A DNA stretch of 64,000 nt, from the NCBI GenBank assembly GCA_951828535.1, contig OX639990.1, positions 3,459,300 through 3,523,299 on the forward strand, written 5' to 3'. A program made the translations under genes and the position numbers. The stretch's first letter is position 1, and each line of letters begins with the position of its first letter. Source of the DNA: an uncultured Candidatus Entotheonella sp. GTDB taxonomy: Bacteria > Tectomicrobia > Entotheonellia > Entotheonellales > Entotheonellaceae. Positions 35,921 to 45,414 of this stretch are shown here, in pieces. The notes below the pieces were generated by a model, which was not told the origin of the DNA, did no database searches, and saw only the letters and a list, made by a program, of their open reading frames with translations.

Positions 35921-37234
35921 TCAGGCAGGGGTACTGGAATAGGGGACGCCAACGGCGAGCGTGGAGGTCGTGGTGTTTTGCTGAAGGATGAGGCGGCGAT
36001 AAAGCCGCACGTTGTTCTCGACGATAAGCGGCCAAGCGAAGGCTTGTGCCCGTTCGCGGCCGGCTTGGCGCATGGCGCTTTGCAACTGCGGGGAGGCCAG
36101 GAGGCGGGAAATGGCCTGCGCAAAGGCTCGCCAGTCGCCCGAAGGAACCAGCAAGCCGGAGTCGTCGTGAATGATCGTGGAGGCCAGGCCACCGACTTCC
36201 GACGCCACCACCGGCGTGCCACAGGCCATTGCTTCTAAGGCCACCATGCCGAATGATTCGTAGTGCGACGGCATGACGAAAACGTCGGCGGCAGCGTAAT
36301 ACTGAGCCAATTTTTCCTGGGGCTGCGCCTTGATGTAATGCACGTTGGTCAACCTCAAACGGTGTCCCAGCGCTTGCAGGCGGTTGAGTTCCGCCGTTTC
36401 ACGCTCGTCCTGATCATCAAGTCCGCCGCCGACGACCAGAACGCAAACGTCCGGGTAGTCATGACGGATGTCGGCGGCGGCCCGCAGCAAGGTATCTATT
36501 CCTTTGGAAGGCTGTAGGCGCCCGACAGAGAGCAGGATTGGCGCCGTGGGCGGCAACGACAAGTCAGACCTGGCACGTCGTTTATCCTGGGGCTGAAACC
36601 GCGCCATATCCACGCCGCAAGGGATCACCACCACGTCTGCCGGATCGACGTCATAGTGCCACATCATATGCTGCTTGCTGGCAGGGCTCTCCGCCACCAA
36701 GGCGTCGCTGCCCTGGAGCACCTTGCGCTCCACCTGCAGGCGCCGTCTGGGTTCCTGCTCCCAGGGAAGCTGAGCCGCGGCGTTTTTCGGGTAACCCAGT
36801 GTATGAGACATGTGAACGATGGGGAGGCCGAGGGTCAGGCGAAGCTGCATCGCAACCCAGCCAGACAACCAGTAGTGACTGTGGATGATGTCGTACTGCA
36901 GGGCGTGCTCGTTGATAAAGTCCTGCATCCCATCAACAAATTCGGCTAGGTGGTCCCAAACCCGGTGCTTGCTGTACGGCGCCGCCGGGCCGGCAGACAG
37001 ATGGATGACGCGCGCTTGGTCCGCAAAATCGACCACGGTCGGATAGCAGGGGTCCTGGCGGCGCGTGTAAACGTCCACGGCGATGCCGAGCTCGCTCAAG
37101 TGGCGGCTCAACTCCCGCACGTAAACATTCATGCCGCCGGTTTCGCGCCCGCCCAGGGTGGCCAGCGGACAGCTATGTACGCTGATCATGGCCACCCGCC
37201 GCGGTGGCAGCACGGGGGTTGCAACAGACCTCAT
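35921..37234 (-). CDS. GT4 glycosyltransferase, MshA-like
   Basis: A 437-residue retaining glycosyltransferase with GT-B fold. The N-terminal SVHSCPLATLGGRETGGMNV closely follows the MshA/D-inositol-phosphate glycosyltransferase pattern, and HSHYWLSGW and the C-terminal PSHYESFGMVALEAMACGTP (E-x7-E) are typical of GT4. MshA starts mycothiol synthesis in Actinobacteria; sucrose-phosphate-type enzymes share the pattern. ATG 37234 has AGGAG eight bases upstream and overlaps the previous gene's stop as ATGA; a GTG at 37258 is a weaker alternative. Neighbouring acetyltransferase genes make a thiol or glycoconjugate pathway worth considering. Confidence 0.82.
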   Translation of the reverse strand: MRSVATPVLPPRRVAMISVHSCPLATLGGRETGGMNVYVRELSRHLSELGIAVDVYTRRQDPCYPTVVDFADQARVIHLSAGPAAPYSKHRVWDHLAEFVDGMQDFINEHALQYDIIHSHYWLSGWVAMQLRLTLGLPIVHMSHTLGYPKNAAAQLPWEQEPRRRLQVERKVLQGSDALVAESPASKQHMMWHYDVDPADVVVIPCGVDMARFQPQDKRRARSDLSLPPTAPILLSVGRLQPSKGIDTLLRAAADIRHDYPDVCVLVVGGGLDDQDERETAELNRLQALGHRLRLTNVHYIKAQPQEKLAQYYAAADVFVMPSHYESFGMVALEAMACGTPVVASEVGGLASTIIHDDSGLLVPSGDWRAFAQAISRLLASPQLQSAMRQAGRERAQAFAWPLIVENNVRLYRRLILQQNTTTSTLAVGVPYSSTPA

Positions 37235-38268
37235 ACGCACGACTCCTGAACCGGACAAACGCTCCGCACCATCAACTGCGACAGCGGGCGGTCACTGGCG
37301 CCGAAGCGATACTTGTAGGCTTCATTGCCGCGCAGAAAGTCGAACGCAACGAAGCCGCGGTCGATAGCGCTGCGGATGCGGTTGGCAAACAGCACAATCC
37401 CCGCGCTCAAGACGCCGTAGTCCGGGTGGTAACCCGAGTTATACGCCGCATAGGTGGTGCCGTAGGTCATACAGCACAGCCCCGCGATGGGCCGGTCGTC
37501 GGCGTGCAGGAAGGCCAACTCCAGCCATCCTTCCCGCCACAGCTGATGTGCCATGTCTCTGAAGAACGCCACTTTCGACGGGGTCATGAAGCCTTGCTTG
37601 TCGTCCTGCTGGCTCATGCGGTGCAGTGCAACAAAGGTATCGAGGTCCTCGTCAAGCCGCCCCGGCGCGTCGGTGACCGTGTAGGCAAGCTCGGCGGCGT
37701 TTTCGGCGCGGCGAATCTTGCGACGCAGTTCGTGGCGGTCCTTGCCGCGCAGGGTGGCCAGGTAGGCGTTCCAATCCGTGGGGAAAACGATGGTGGGACA
37801 GGTTTCGATCGTTTCGGTTTCGACCAGCAACCCCTGCTTGGTCAAGCTGTCCTGTAGCAGGGCTGCTGTCGGCGAACTGGCCGACAGATTGTTCAGGCAG
37901 ATTTCCACATCTTCACTGGCTTGTGACACGAGGTAGTCCGCCATCGCCTGCACCACGTCATCCTGCCGCTGCGGAGCGATAAGCAGGTCAAAATAATCGC
38001 ACAGTTCGAGATCGCCAATAAACTCCAGACGGGTGGTATCGGCGGCCGCGTTGCCACGCATCAGAGGTGCAAGGCCCTGTAACCGGCCGTCGTCGGAGCG
38101 CACCGTGAGGATCGATAACTGCCGCCCAGTCCCGAAATGGCGCCACCACGTTTCCTGCCACTGCGGCGTGAAGAACACGCTCTGAAAAGACATCTCGCCG
38201 AGCAGCCGCAGCCACTCTGGCCGAAGCGTTTGAAAGGCAGTTTCGGCCGTCAAAACGTCGACATGCAT
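37231..38268 (-). CDS. GNAT acetyltransferase (BcsL/CelD-like)
   Basis: A 345-residue protein with the Acetyltransf_6 (BioF2-like) double-GNAT layout. The N-terminal part includes FFTPQWQETWWRHFG and LAPLM; the C-terminal core has LHRMSQQDDKQGFM, then YGTTYAAYNSGY and FDFLRGNEAYKYRFG, typical of the FemAB/CelD group. Such proteins transfer acyl groups to polysaccharides or cell-wall precursors. It is coupled to the MshA-like glycosyltransferase gene by a four-base overlap, so they probably act on the same product. TAAGGA precedes ATG 38268. Confidence 0.78.
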   Translation of the reverse strand: MHVDVLTAETAFQTLRPEWLRLLGEMSFQSVFFTPQWQETWWRHFGTGRQLSILTVRSDDGRLQGLAPLMRGNAAADTTRLEFIGDLELCDYFDLLIAPQRQDDVVQAMADYLVSQASEDVEICLNNLSASSPTAALLQDSLTKQGLLVETETIETCPTIVFPTDWNAYLATLRGKDRHELRRKIRRAENAAELAYTVTDAPGRLDEDLDTFVALHRMSQQDDKQGFMTPSKVAFFRDMAHQLWREGWLELAFLHADDRPIAGLCCMTYGTTYAAYNSGYHPDYGVLSAGIVLFANRIRSAIDRGFVAFDFLRGNEAYKYRFGASDRPLSQLMVRSVCPVQESCV

Positions 38269-38332
38269 GGAGGAGTCCTTACCAGGAGGAAGGCGGCACT
38301 CGCGGCCTCGTCAACCGCGACCTGCGAATCCG

Positions 38333-38914
38333 TCAAGCAGGAAGCAGGTCGACCCCCGCGGTGGGGCTGAGGGGCGGCCGGTACGAATAACGGACAAAAC
38401 CGATAATGTTGTAATACGTGACGCGCTGAAACTCGCGAAAGCCCGCCTTGCGAACGCCGCGAATCGAAGCCACGTTGTCACTCATCACGAAAATCAAGGC
38501 GCGCCGCAGCCCAGCCTCCCGGCTGTGTTCCAGAATCTGTTGCAAAACAGCCGGATAGAGATTCTGCCCGCGATATTCCGCGAACGTAAAGGCGTCGTAC
38601 AGATAGATTTCGTCGGCGCGCGGGTTGATAGCGCGGCCGATCTCACCGATCTCGACCGCTTGCCCGGTAACCCAACAATACGAAACGATCTTGTTGGCGT
38701 CGTTATGGGCCGTCCAGACGAGTTCGCCGCGGTCGAATCGGGCTTGAAACAAGTACCGGTCGGTAACGTGATCGACATGGGTTTGCTCTGCCCAAGCCGC
38801 GGCGTCCAACCGCTTGTAGTCAACGGCCAGCCGCGCTTCGCACGGCGGCAGCGCGCCGGACGTGAGATCAACTTCGAACAAGCACAGTGTCTTTTTTGTC
38901 AGCATCGGTGCCAT
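38333..38914 (-). CDS. GNAT N-acetyltransferase
   Basis: A 193-residue GNAT protein. The acetyl-CoA pyrophosphate-binding motif is visible as AEYRGQNLYPAVLQ (a variant of R-x-x-G-x-G/A), followed by NVASIRGVRKAGF, the usual motif B. The N-terminal third is unlike well-known members. A second possible start is ATG 38905. It lies 64 bases upstream of the larger acetyltransferase gene on the same strand, so a glycosyltransferase-acetyltransferase-acetyltransferase operon is likely. Substrate unknown. Confidence 0.75.
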   Translation of the reverse strand: MAPMLTKKTLCLFEVDLTSGALPPCEARLAVDYKRLDAAAWAEQTHVDHVTDRYLFQARFDRGELVWTAHNDANKIVSYCWVTGQAVEIGEIGRAINPRADEIYLYDAFTFAEYRGQNLYPAVLQQILEHSREAGLRRALIFVMSDNVASIRGVRKAGFREFQRVTYYNIIGFVRYSYRPPLSPTAGVDLLPA

Positions 38915-38951
38915 GCCTTGGGCCCTTCGGGCACCCGGCTACCCGAGGTTG

Positions 38952-39182
38952 TCACGTTGCCTTCACGGCCCACCGGATAACCAGCCAGCCCAGATAAAAC
39001 ACCGCCGCGGCTACCGCTACCCCGCCGTAGAGCAGGGCGCGGATATCCTCGGCGGTTGGGAAAATAAGCAGAAGCCACCACAGCAGCAGCAGGCCGAGAA
39101 CCTGAAACAGCCGCCCGCCCCAATAGGCCACCCGCCGCAGCCACCGGGACCCCTTCTCCGATGATTCGTCACCGTGGGCCAT
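38952..39182 (-). CDS. Small two-helix membrane protein
   Basis: A 76-residue protein with a charged start (HGDESSEKGSRWLRR), two hydrophobic segments (about residues 21-41 and 50-70) and a short basic end. No strong ribosome site is seen before ATG 39182, so the start is uncertain. It lies 37 bases before the GNAT gene on the same strand. No family recognised. Confidence 0.48.
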   Translation of the reverse strand: MAHGDESSEKGSRWLRRVAYWGGRLFQVLGLLLLWWLLLIFPTAEDIRALLYGGVAVAAAVFYLGWLVIRWAVKAT

Positions 39183-39318
39183 CCGTCTGATTTTCTTTCA
39201 CGCCAAACGACACGACGCAAGCTTCGCTTTGTCGCTCGAATCGGCGGCTGCATGTCGCTTTACAAAAGCACAAAGGAAATATGGTAGGCAGTCAGCCGCC
39301 ACCAAGCAAGCACAAAGA

Positions 39319-39720
39319 TCAACGCACGGCAACCGCGATATCACGGATTTGCGTCTGCCGTACCAATCCCAAAACCGCCATCACCTCGCCATACGGCAGC
39401 CGTTTGTCGGCCCTGATGATTACTGAATCCTGACGGCCCGGCGTGTGATTTTCGGCGAGTTTTTCCGCTATCTCGTGCAATTGTACAGGCGTTCCGTCAA
39501 GCAACAGTGCGTTTTGCATTCCCATTTCGATAAGGTAAGACTGCGCCGTCTGTTCGGTCTCGCCGCCCGAGGCCTCCGGCAGTTGTATGTCCAAATGGCT
39601 GCCGAGATCGACAAAGGTGGTAGAGATCATGAAGAAGATCAGCAGGAGAAAGACGATATCCGTCATGGAAATGAGTTCAAATTGCCCACCACGATCGTCT
39701 TCATGACGCTTAAACCGCAT
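39319..39720 (-). CDS. ExbD/TolR-family biopolymer transport protein
   Basis: A 133-residue protein with one N-terminal transmembrane helix (DIVFLLLIFFMISTTFVD) carrying the conserved proton-path Asp, and a periplasmic domain ending RQTQIRDIAVAV, the usual TolR/ExbD C-terminal strand. It overlaps the ExbB/TolQ-like stop by eleven bases. With that partner it forms a proton-driven motor; the TonB or TolA partner is not in the window, so TolR and ExbD cannot be told apart. Confidence 0.9.
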   Translation of the reverse strand: MRFKRHEDDRGGQFELISMTDIVFLLLIFFMISTTFVDLGSHLDIQLPEASGGETEQTAQSYLIEMGMQNALLLDGTPVQLHEIAEKLAENHTPGRQDSVIIRADKRLPYGEVMAVLGLVRQTQIRDIAVAVR

Positions 39721-40438
39721 CCGCCTGTCTCCTGAGTTCGCTTACTCTCTGTCGCTGCATGAGGTCTTCGACGAGTTCGAGCGCCACTTCTTCCATCTCC
39801 TGCACAAAGCGGTCCACGCGGCCGCGGAAGAAATGATACAGAGCAAGGGCGGGGATGCCGATGACAAGGCCCGACGCGGTGCTCAGCAGGGCGGCGGAGA
39901 TGCCGTTTGCCACCAGGGAAGGATTGCTCGTGCCGGCTGCGGCGATGGCATTGAATGCGCCGATCATGCCGGCCACGGTGCCGAGAAAGCCCAGCATTGG
40001 CGCCAGGCTCGCGACTAAGCTGAAGCCGCGGATATAGCTGCTGAGGTTGTACAGCTCAAGTTGGCCTGCGACTTCCAGCGCCTTCTCGATTTCCTCTCTG
40101 TCGGCCTCGTGCCGGCCCAACCCGGCGCGCAGAATACGGGAGATGGCGGCGCGTTCCTCGTCGCAGCAGGCCAGTGCGGCTTTCACGTCACCTTTGTACC
40201 AGTGACGCCGCACCTGTGCGAGAAAGCCCGTCGGGATGATGCGCCGGCGCCGCAGCACCACGCTGCGCTCCAGCAGTAGGCCGAGGACCACCACGGAACA
40301 TAGCATAAGCCCGCCCCACGAGGCCAGGGAGGCGATGGGCAGGACCAAATCGCCGAGCTGCCCGGCGGCCTCCGAAAATGACCCGGGGAACCACTCCATG
40401 GCGTCCTCTAAGCCAGCGTTTTTAAGCCACTCGTACAT
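39710..40438 (-). CDS. ExbB/TolQ-family motor protein
   Basis: A 242-residue three-helix protein of the MotA/TolQ/ExbB family. The central cytoplasmic domain includes RRHWYKGDVKAALACCDEER and LGRHEADREEIEKALE; helices two and three (VASLAPMLGFLGTVAGMIGA and ISAALLSTASGLVIGIPAL) carry the conserved Thr and the small-residue packing pattern. The start overlaps the dnaE stop by 17 bases, so the motor genes are transcribed with DNA polymerase. An internal ATG 13 codons in is possible but would remove the first amphipathic stretch. Confidence 0.91.
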   Translation of the reverse strand: MYEWLKNAGLEDAMEWFPGSFSEAAGQLGDLVLPIASLASWGGLMLCSVVVLGLLLERSVVLRRRRIIPTGFLAQVRRHWYKGDVKAALACCDEERAAISRILRAGLGRHEADREEIEKALEVAGQLELYNLSSYIRGFSLVASLAPMLGFLGTVAGMIGAFNAIAAAGTSNPSLVANGISAALLSTASGLVIGIPALALYHFFRGRVDRFVQEMEEVALELVEDLMQRQRVSELRRQADAV

Positions 40439-43400
40439 TGTCCGTCCCCAAGAGGCCCTCCAACTGTGCCAGCAGGTCCATGGATGGGGTGACGTTGAAC
40501 TGATTGGCGGCGCGCAGACTCATCTGATCGCCATCGGCAAAACGCAGTGCCAGCATGACGCCACAGGTGCCGGGGGTCTGCGTCAGCAGGTCACGCACTT
40601 GCCGCAGCGTGTCTTGCTCCAGATGGCACGCCAGGGTCAGCGTCAGGCGCTTGAGTTCGCCCAGCGTTGCCGCGTCCTTCAGAGGCGCGATACGTTGGGC
40701 GATGAGACGTCCGTCACTGCTGTCGCCTTCCACTTTGCCCCAGACGATGAGCGGCGCATCGCTCTCACAGGCGCCGATACTGTCTCGATAAACGTCGGGG
40801 AAAACGGTCACCTCAAAGCTGCCGTGCAGGTCCTCGATGGTGAGGAAGGCCATGCGGTCACCCTTCTTGGTGAGTTGCGAGCGGTGCTGGGTGACGATAC
40901 CGCCGACGGTGATCGATTGTCCGCCGCGGCACTCGGCGAGCTCACGACTTGTCGTGCTGACCATGCGGCGCCACTCGTCTTGCACGGCCATCAACGGATG
41001 GCTGCTGAAATAAAATCCCAGAGCTTCCTTCTCGTAGGTCAGTTGCTCACTGTTTGACCATGCCGACATGGAATCAATCTTAGGTGCCGTGGCCGCGGCG
41101 CCTTCGGTGCTGCTGCCGAACAGGTTGATCTGACCCTCCTGACGGTCCGTCTGCTGACGCTGCGCCCATTCCAGCACGGGGGCCATGTTGGCCAGCATGT
41201 CCCAGCGCGGCATGCGCAGACAATCCAGAGCGCCGCCCTTGATCAGACCCTCGATGACCTTGCGGTTGACCTGCCGAGAATCCAGCCGCTCGCACAGATC
41301 AAAGAACGACTGATACGGACCGTTCGCCTCGCGCTCTTCGACAATCGACGTGACGGCGCCTTGCCCGACGCCCTTGATGGCGCCTAGGCCGAAGTGCAAC
41401 TGCTCCCCGCCGACCGCAAAGCCGTAGAGCCCATCGTTGATGTTGGGGGCCAGTGTCGTCAGTCCCATGTCGCGGCAATCGCCGATGTATCGCATCAGCT
41501 TGTCGGTGTTTTCCATGTCGCAGCCCATCAGCGCGGCCATGAATTCGTTCGGAAAATGGGCCTTGAGGTAGGCCGTGCAATAGGCCAGCAGGGCGTAGGC
41601 GACGCTGTGGCTGCGGTTGAAGCCGTAGCCGGCGAAATAGGCCATCAGGTCGAAAATACGCCCGGCCTGCTCCGCGGCGTAGCCGTTTTGCACCGCACCC
41701 TGGACGAAATGCTCGCGTTGCTCGTCCATCACCTCAGCCTGTTTCTTGCCCATGGCCCGGCGCAGTAGATCGGCACCGCCGGGGGTGAAGCCGGCCAGGG
41801 TGGTGGCGATTTGCATCACCTGCTCCTGGAAGACGATGACGCCATAGGTCGAGCGCAGGATCGGCTCCAAGGCGGGCACTTCGTAGGTGATGCTCCGTTG
41901 ACCGTGTCGGCGCTCAATGAAATCGTCCACCATGCCGCTGCCCAACGGACCGGGGCGGTAGAGCGCCACCAGGGCCACCAAGTCCTCGAAGACTTCCGGC
42001 TGTAGCTTGCGAAGCAGGTCGCGCACCCCACGTCCTTCAAGCTGAAAGATGCCGACGGTGCGCGCCTCGGACAGCAGTTGGTAGGTCGACGCATCGTCAA
42101 GCGGCAGGTTGTTGCTGTCGATCTCGACGCCCCGATTTTCCTTGATCATTTTGACTGTGTTGTGGATCACCGTGAGGGTGCGCAGACCGAGGAAATCCAT
42201 CTTCAGGAGGCCCATGCCCTCCACGTCGTCCATCGCGTATTGGGTGACCACTTCGTCCTTGGCACCCTTGGATAGCGGCACGATGTTGTGCAGGGGCTCG
42301 GGCGAAATCACCACCCCGGCGGCGTGCACCGAGGCATGCCGCGACAGGCCCTCCAGCCGCCGTGCCGTTTCGATCAGGCGGCCCACCTGCGGATCGCGCT
42401 CCTGTATCTCACGCAGCCGCGGCTCCTCCTGCACGGCGTCGTCGAGCGACACGTTCAGGCGGTTCGGTATCAGCTTGGCGATGCGGTCCACCTCGCTATA
42501 CGGCATGTCCATGGCGCGCCCCACGTCGCGCAGGACGCCCTTGGCCAGCATGGTGCCGAAGGTGATGATCTGGGCGACGTTTTCGGCGCCGTATTTCTCT
42601 GTGACGTAGCGAATCACCTCGTCGCGCCGCTCCATGCAGAAGTCGATGTCGATATCGGGCATGGTGACACGCTCGGGGTTCAGGAAACGCTCAAACAGCA
42701 GGTCGTACCTAAGCGGGTCGACGTCGGTGATACGCAACGCGTAGGCGACCAGGCTGCCGGCCACCGACCCCCGCCCAGGTCCCACCGGGATGTCGCGCTC
42801 GCGGGCGTAGCGGATGAAGTCCCAGACGATCAGGAAATAGCCCGAATACCCGGTATCGCGGATGATGCCGAGTTCCTTGTCGAGTCGCTGTTGGTACGCT
42901 TCGTCGCTGTGTTTGCGCTCTCCGCCGCTGCGCGCCTGCACCAAGCGGTCTTCCAGCCCTTGGCGGGCGACCTGCTCCAGATAGGCGTCGAGCGGCGCGC
43001 CGTCCGGCGTCTGGTAACGGGGCAACAGGGGTTTGTCGAACGGTAAGTGCAGGTCGCAGCGCTCGGCGATCAGCAGCGTGTTGGTGCATGCCTCCGGCGC
43101 CTCGGCAAAGACGCGGTACATCTCCTCCGGGGTCTTGACGTAGAACTCCTCCTGCTCATAACGCATGCGTTGGGTATCGTGCACGCTTTTGCCGGTGCCG
43201 ATGCACATCAACACGTCGTGCGGCGAGGCGTCCTCTTTGCGCAGGTAGTGGCAGTCATTGGTGGCGGCGACCGGCAGGCCGAAGTCCTTGCTGAACTTCA
43301 GCAGTTCGGTGTTGGCCTTACGCTGACCGTCGACGCCGTGATCCATGAGCTCCAGGTAAACGTTTTCGTGTCCCAGGATTTGACGATAGCTGTCAATGGC

Positions 43401-43880
43401 GTCCGCCGCCTGCTTCATGTTGCCGTTGAGGATGTGGCCGTTGACCTCGCCCTTGAGGCAGCCGGTGAGGCCGATCAACCCCTCGGCGTGTTCGGCCAGG
43501 AGTTCCTTGTCGATGCGCGGGCGGTAATAAAAGCCCTCCAGGAACGCCTTGCTCAGGAGTCGGGAGAGATTCTGATAACCGGCGTAGTTGCTGGCCAGCA
43601 GCGTCAGGTGATGCGCCGCCGAGCCGATGCCCTGGCGGCTGCGGTCGAAACGCGTGGTCGGCGCCACGTAGGTCTCGCAGCCCAGAATCGGCTTAATGCC
43701 GCGCGCCTGAGCTGCCTTGTAGAATTTCATGGCGCCGAACATGTTGCCGTGGTCGGTGATCGCCACGGCCGGCATACGAAGCTCCTCGGCCCGGTCCAGG
43801 AGTTCGTCGATGCGGTTTGCCCCATCCAGCAGGCTGAATTCGGTGTGTAGGTGAAGATGAACGAAACTCTGTTGCCCCAT
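40422..43880 (-). CDS. dnaE: DNA polymerase III alpha subunit DnaE
   Basis: The 1152-residue replicative polymerase. The N-terminal PHP domain starts SFVHLHLHTEFSLLDGA and keeps HGN in AITDHGNMFGA. The polymerase catalytic aspartates are in PDIDIDFCMERR and KMDFLGLRTL. The finger region KKQAEVMDEQ and the C-terminal OB domain (VGGIVTQHRSQLTKKGDRMA) and tau-binding tail are in order. Length is normal for the DnaE1 class. The start ATG 43880 has GGAGAAGG upstream. guaB ends 29 bases before it on the same strand, so the pair may be co-transcribed. Confidence 0.97.
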   Translation of the reverse strand: MGQQSFVHLHLHTEFSLLDGANRIDELLDRAEELRMPAVAITDHGNMFGAMKFYKAAQARGIKPILGCETYVAPTTRFDRSRQGIGSAAHHLTLLASNYAGYQNLSRLLSKAFLEGFYYRPRIDKELLAEHAEGLIGLTGCLKGEVNGHILNGNMKQAADAIDSYRQILGHENVYLELMDHGVDGQRKANTELLKFSKDFGLPVAATNDCHYLRKEDASPHDVLMCIGTGKSVHDTQRMRYEQEEFYVKTPEEMYRVFAEAPEACTNTLLIAERCDLHLPFDKPLLPRYQTPDGAPLDAYLEQVARQGLEDRLVQARSGGERKHSDEAYQQRLDKELGIIRDTGYSGYFLIVWDFIRYARERDIPVGPGRGSVAGSLVAYALRITDVDPLRYDLLFERFLNPERVTMPDIDIDFCMERRDEVIRYVTEKYGAENVAQIITFGTMLAKGVLRDVGRAMDMPYSEVDRIAKLIPNRLNVSLDDAVQEEPRLREIQERDPQVGRLIETARRLEGLSRHASVHAAGVVISPEPLHNIVPLSKGAKDEVVTQYAMDDVEGMGLLKMDFLGLRTLTVIHNTVKMIKENRGVEIDSNNLPLDDASTYQLLSEARTVGIFQLEGRGVRDLLRKLQPEVFEDLVALVALYRPGPLGSGMVDDFIERRHGQRSITYEVPALEPILRSTYGVIVFQEQVMQIATTLAGFTPGGADLLRRAMGKKQAEVMDEQREHFVQGAVQNGYAAEQAGRIFDLMAYFAGYGFNRSHSVAYALLAYCTAYLKAHFPNEFMAALMGCDMENTDKLMRYIGDCRDMGLTTLAPNINDGLYGFAVGGEQLHFGLGAIKGVGQGAVTSIVEEREANGPYQSFFDLCERLDSRQVNRKVIEGLIKGGALDCLRMPRWDMLANMAPVLEWAQRQQTDRQEGQINLFGSSTEGAAATAPKIDSMSAWSNSEQLTYEKEALGFYFSSHPLMAVQDEWRRMVSTTSRELAECRGGQSITVGGIVTQHRSQLTKKGDRMAFLTIEDLHGSFEVTVFPDVYRDSIGACESDAPLIVWGKVEGDSSDGRLIAQRIAPLKDAATLGELKRLTLTLACHLEQDTLRQVRDLLTQTPGTCGVMLALRFADGDQMSLRAANQFNVTPSMDLLAQLEGLLGTDNVRVA

Positions 43881-43909
43881 GAACGCACCTTCTCCTCGAA
43901 TGTGCTGTG

Positions 43910-45373
43910 CTACTCGGACTGATAATTCGGCGCTTCCTGCGTGACGATGACGTCGTGCACGTGGCTTTCCCGCAAGCCGGCGTTGGTGATGCGGATGAAA
44001 CGGCTGTCGCGGCGCAGGGCCGCCAGGGTGCCGCAGCCGCAGTAGCCCATGCCGGCCCGCACGCCGCCCACGAGCTGATACACCACGTCCGCCAACGAGC
44101 CCTTGTACGGGATGCGCCCCTCAACACCCTCCGGCACCAGCTTGCTCGTCTGTTTCTCATCGTCTTGGAAATAGCGGTCCCCCTTGCCGCCGGACATGGC
44201 GCCGAGGGAGCCCATGCCGCGATAGGTCTTGTAACTGCGGCCCTGGTACAAAACACGCTCGCCCGGGCTTTCCTCGGTGCCCGCGAAAATACTGCCGATC
44301 ATCACGCAGGACGCCCCGGCTGCCAGTGCCTTGACGATGTCGCCCGAGTACTTGATGCCGCCGTCGGCAATGATGGGGATGCCGAATCGCTCGCCCACCT
44401 TGACGCACTCGGCGATCGCCGTCAGTTGCGGCACGCCGATGCCCGCCACCACGCGCGTCGTGCAGATGGATGACGGCCCCATGCCGACCTTCACCGCGTC
44501 GGCACCGGCGTTGATGAGCGCGTTGGCAGCTTCGGCGGTGGCGACATTGCCGCCGATGACCTGCAGGCCGGGGTATATCTTCTTGGCTTCCTCGACTGCC
44601 GCCAGGACGCTGGTGGCGTGTCCGTGAGCCGAATCGACCACCACCACGTCCACGCCGTAACGCTCCAGCTCCGCCAGCCGCTCGTGCCGGTCTTCCCCGA
44701 GGCCGACCGCCGCCCCGACGCGCAAGCGGCCCAGGGTGTCCTTGCAAGCCAGCGGATAGCGCCGGCGTTTCTCAATGTCCTTGATGGTGATCAGCCCTTT
44801 CAGGTGGAAGGCGTCGTCCACAACCAGGAGCTTCTCGATGCGGTGCTGGTGGAGCAATTTCTGCGCCTCGTCCAGGCTGGTGCCCTGCGGCACGGTGACC
44901 AGGTTGTCGGAGGTCATCAAGGCGGACAGCGGCTGCTGCAAGTCGGTCACGAAACGCAGATCGCGGTTCGTGAGAATCCCCGCCAGCTTTGGCCCTTCGG
45001 TGATGGGAATGCCGGAAATCCGGTAGCGCGTCATCACCTCGATGGCTTCCTGCACCCGTTGGTTCGGCGCCATGGTGATGGGATCTACGATCATGCCACT
45101 TTCGGATCGCTTGACCTTGTCCACCTCGGCAGCTTGCGCCTCGATGCTGAGATTCTTGTGGATGATGCCGATGCCGCCCTCCTGCGCCAGGGCGATGGCG
45201 AGATTGGCCTCGGTGACCGTGTCCATCGCGGCGCTGAGCAGCGGGATGTTGAGTTCAAGATCGTTGGTCAGCAGCGTCGACACGTCGGTGTCGCGCGGCA
45301 GTACGTCCGAATAGGCGGGCAACAGCAGCACGTCGTCAAATGTCAAACCCTCGGGCAGGGATTCTTCGAGCAT
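43910..45373 (-). CDS. guaB: Inosine-5'-monophosphate dehydrogenase GuaB
   Basis: A 487-residue IMPDH, the NAD-dependent step from IMP to XMP for guanine nucleotides. The TIM barrel begins [16 protein letters not shown]; two CBS domains lie between about residues 95 and 205; the catalytic loop is [18 protein letters not shown] and the flap contains [18 protein letters not shown] stands just before ATG 45373, so the open extension to 45487 is not used. No guaA is adjacent. Confidence 0.97.
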   Translation of the reverse strand: MLEESLPEGLTFDDVLLLPAYSDVLPRDTDVSTLLTNDLELNIPLLSAAMDTVTEANLAIALAQEGGIGIIHKNLSIEAQAAEVDKVKRSESGMIVDPITMAPNQRVQEAIEVMTRYRISGIPITEGPKLAGILTNRDLRFVTDLQQPLSALMTSDNLVTVPQGTSLDEAQKLLHQHRIEKLLVVDDAFHLKGLITIKDIEKRRRYPLACKDTLGRLRVGAAVGLGEDRHERLAELERYGVDVVVVDSAHGHATSVLAAVEEAKKIYPGLQVIGGNVATAEAANALINAGADAVKVGMGPSSICTTRVVAGIGVPQLTAIAECVKVGERFGIPIIADGGIKYSGDIVKALAAGASCVMIGSIFAGTEESPGERVLYQGRSYKTYRGMGSLGAMSGGKGDRYFQDDEKQTSKLVPEGVEGRIPYKGSLADVVYQLVGGVRAGMGYCGCGTLAALRRDSRFIRITNAGLRESHVHDVIVTQEAPNYQSE

Positions 45374-45414
45374 GGTGACCTCCTTCTGGAACCGTAAGCG
45401 CGGACGGTGGCCCG

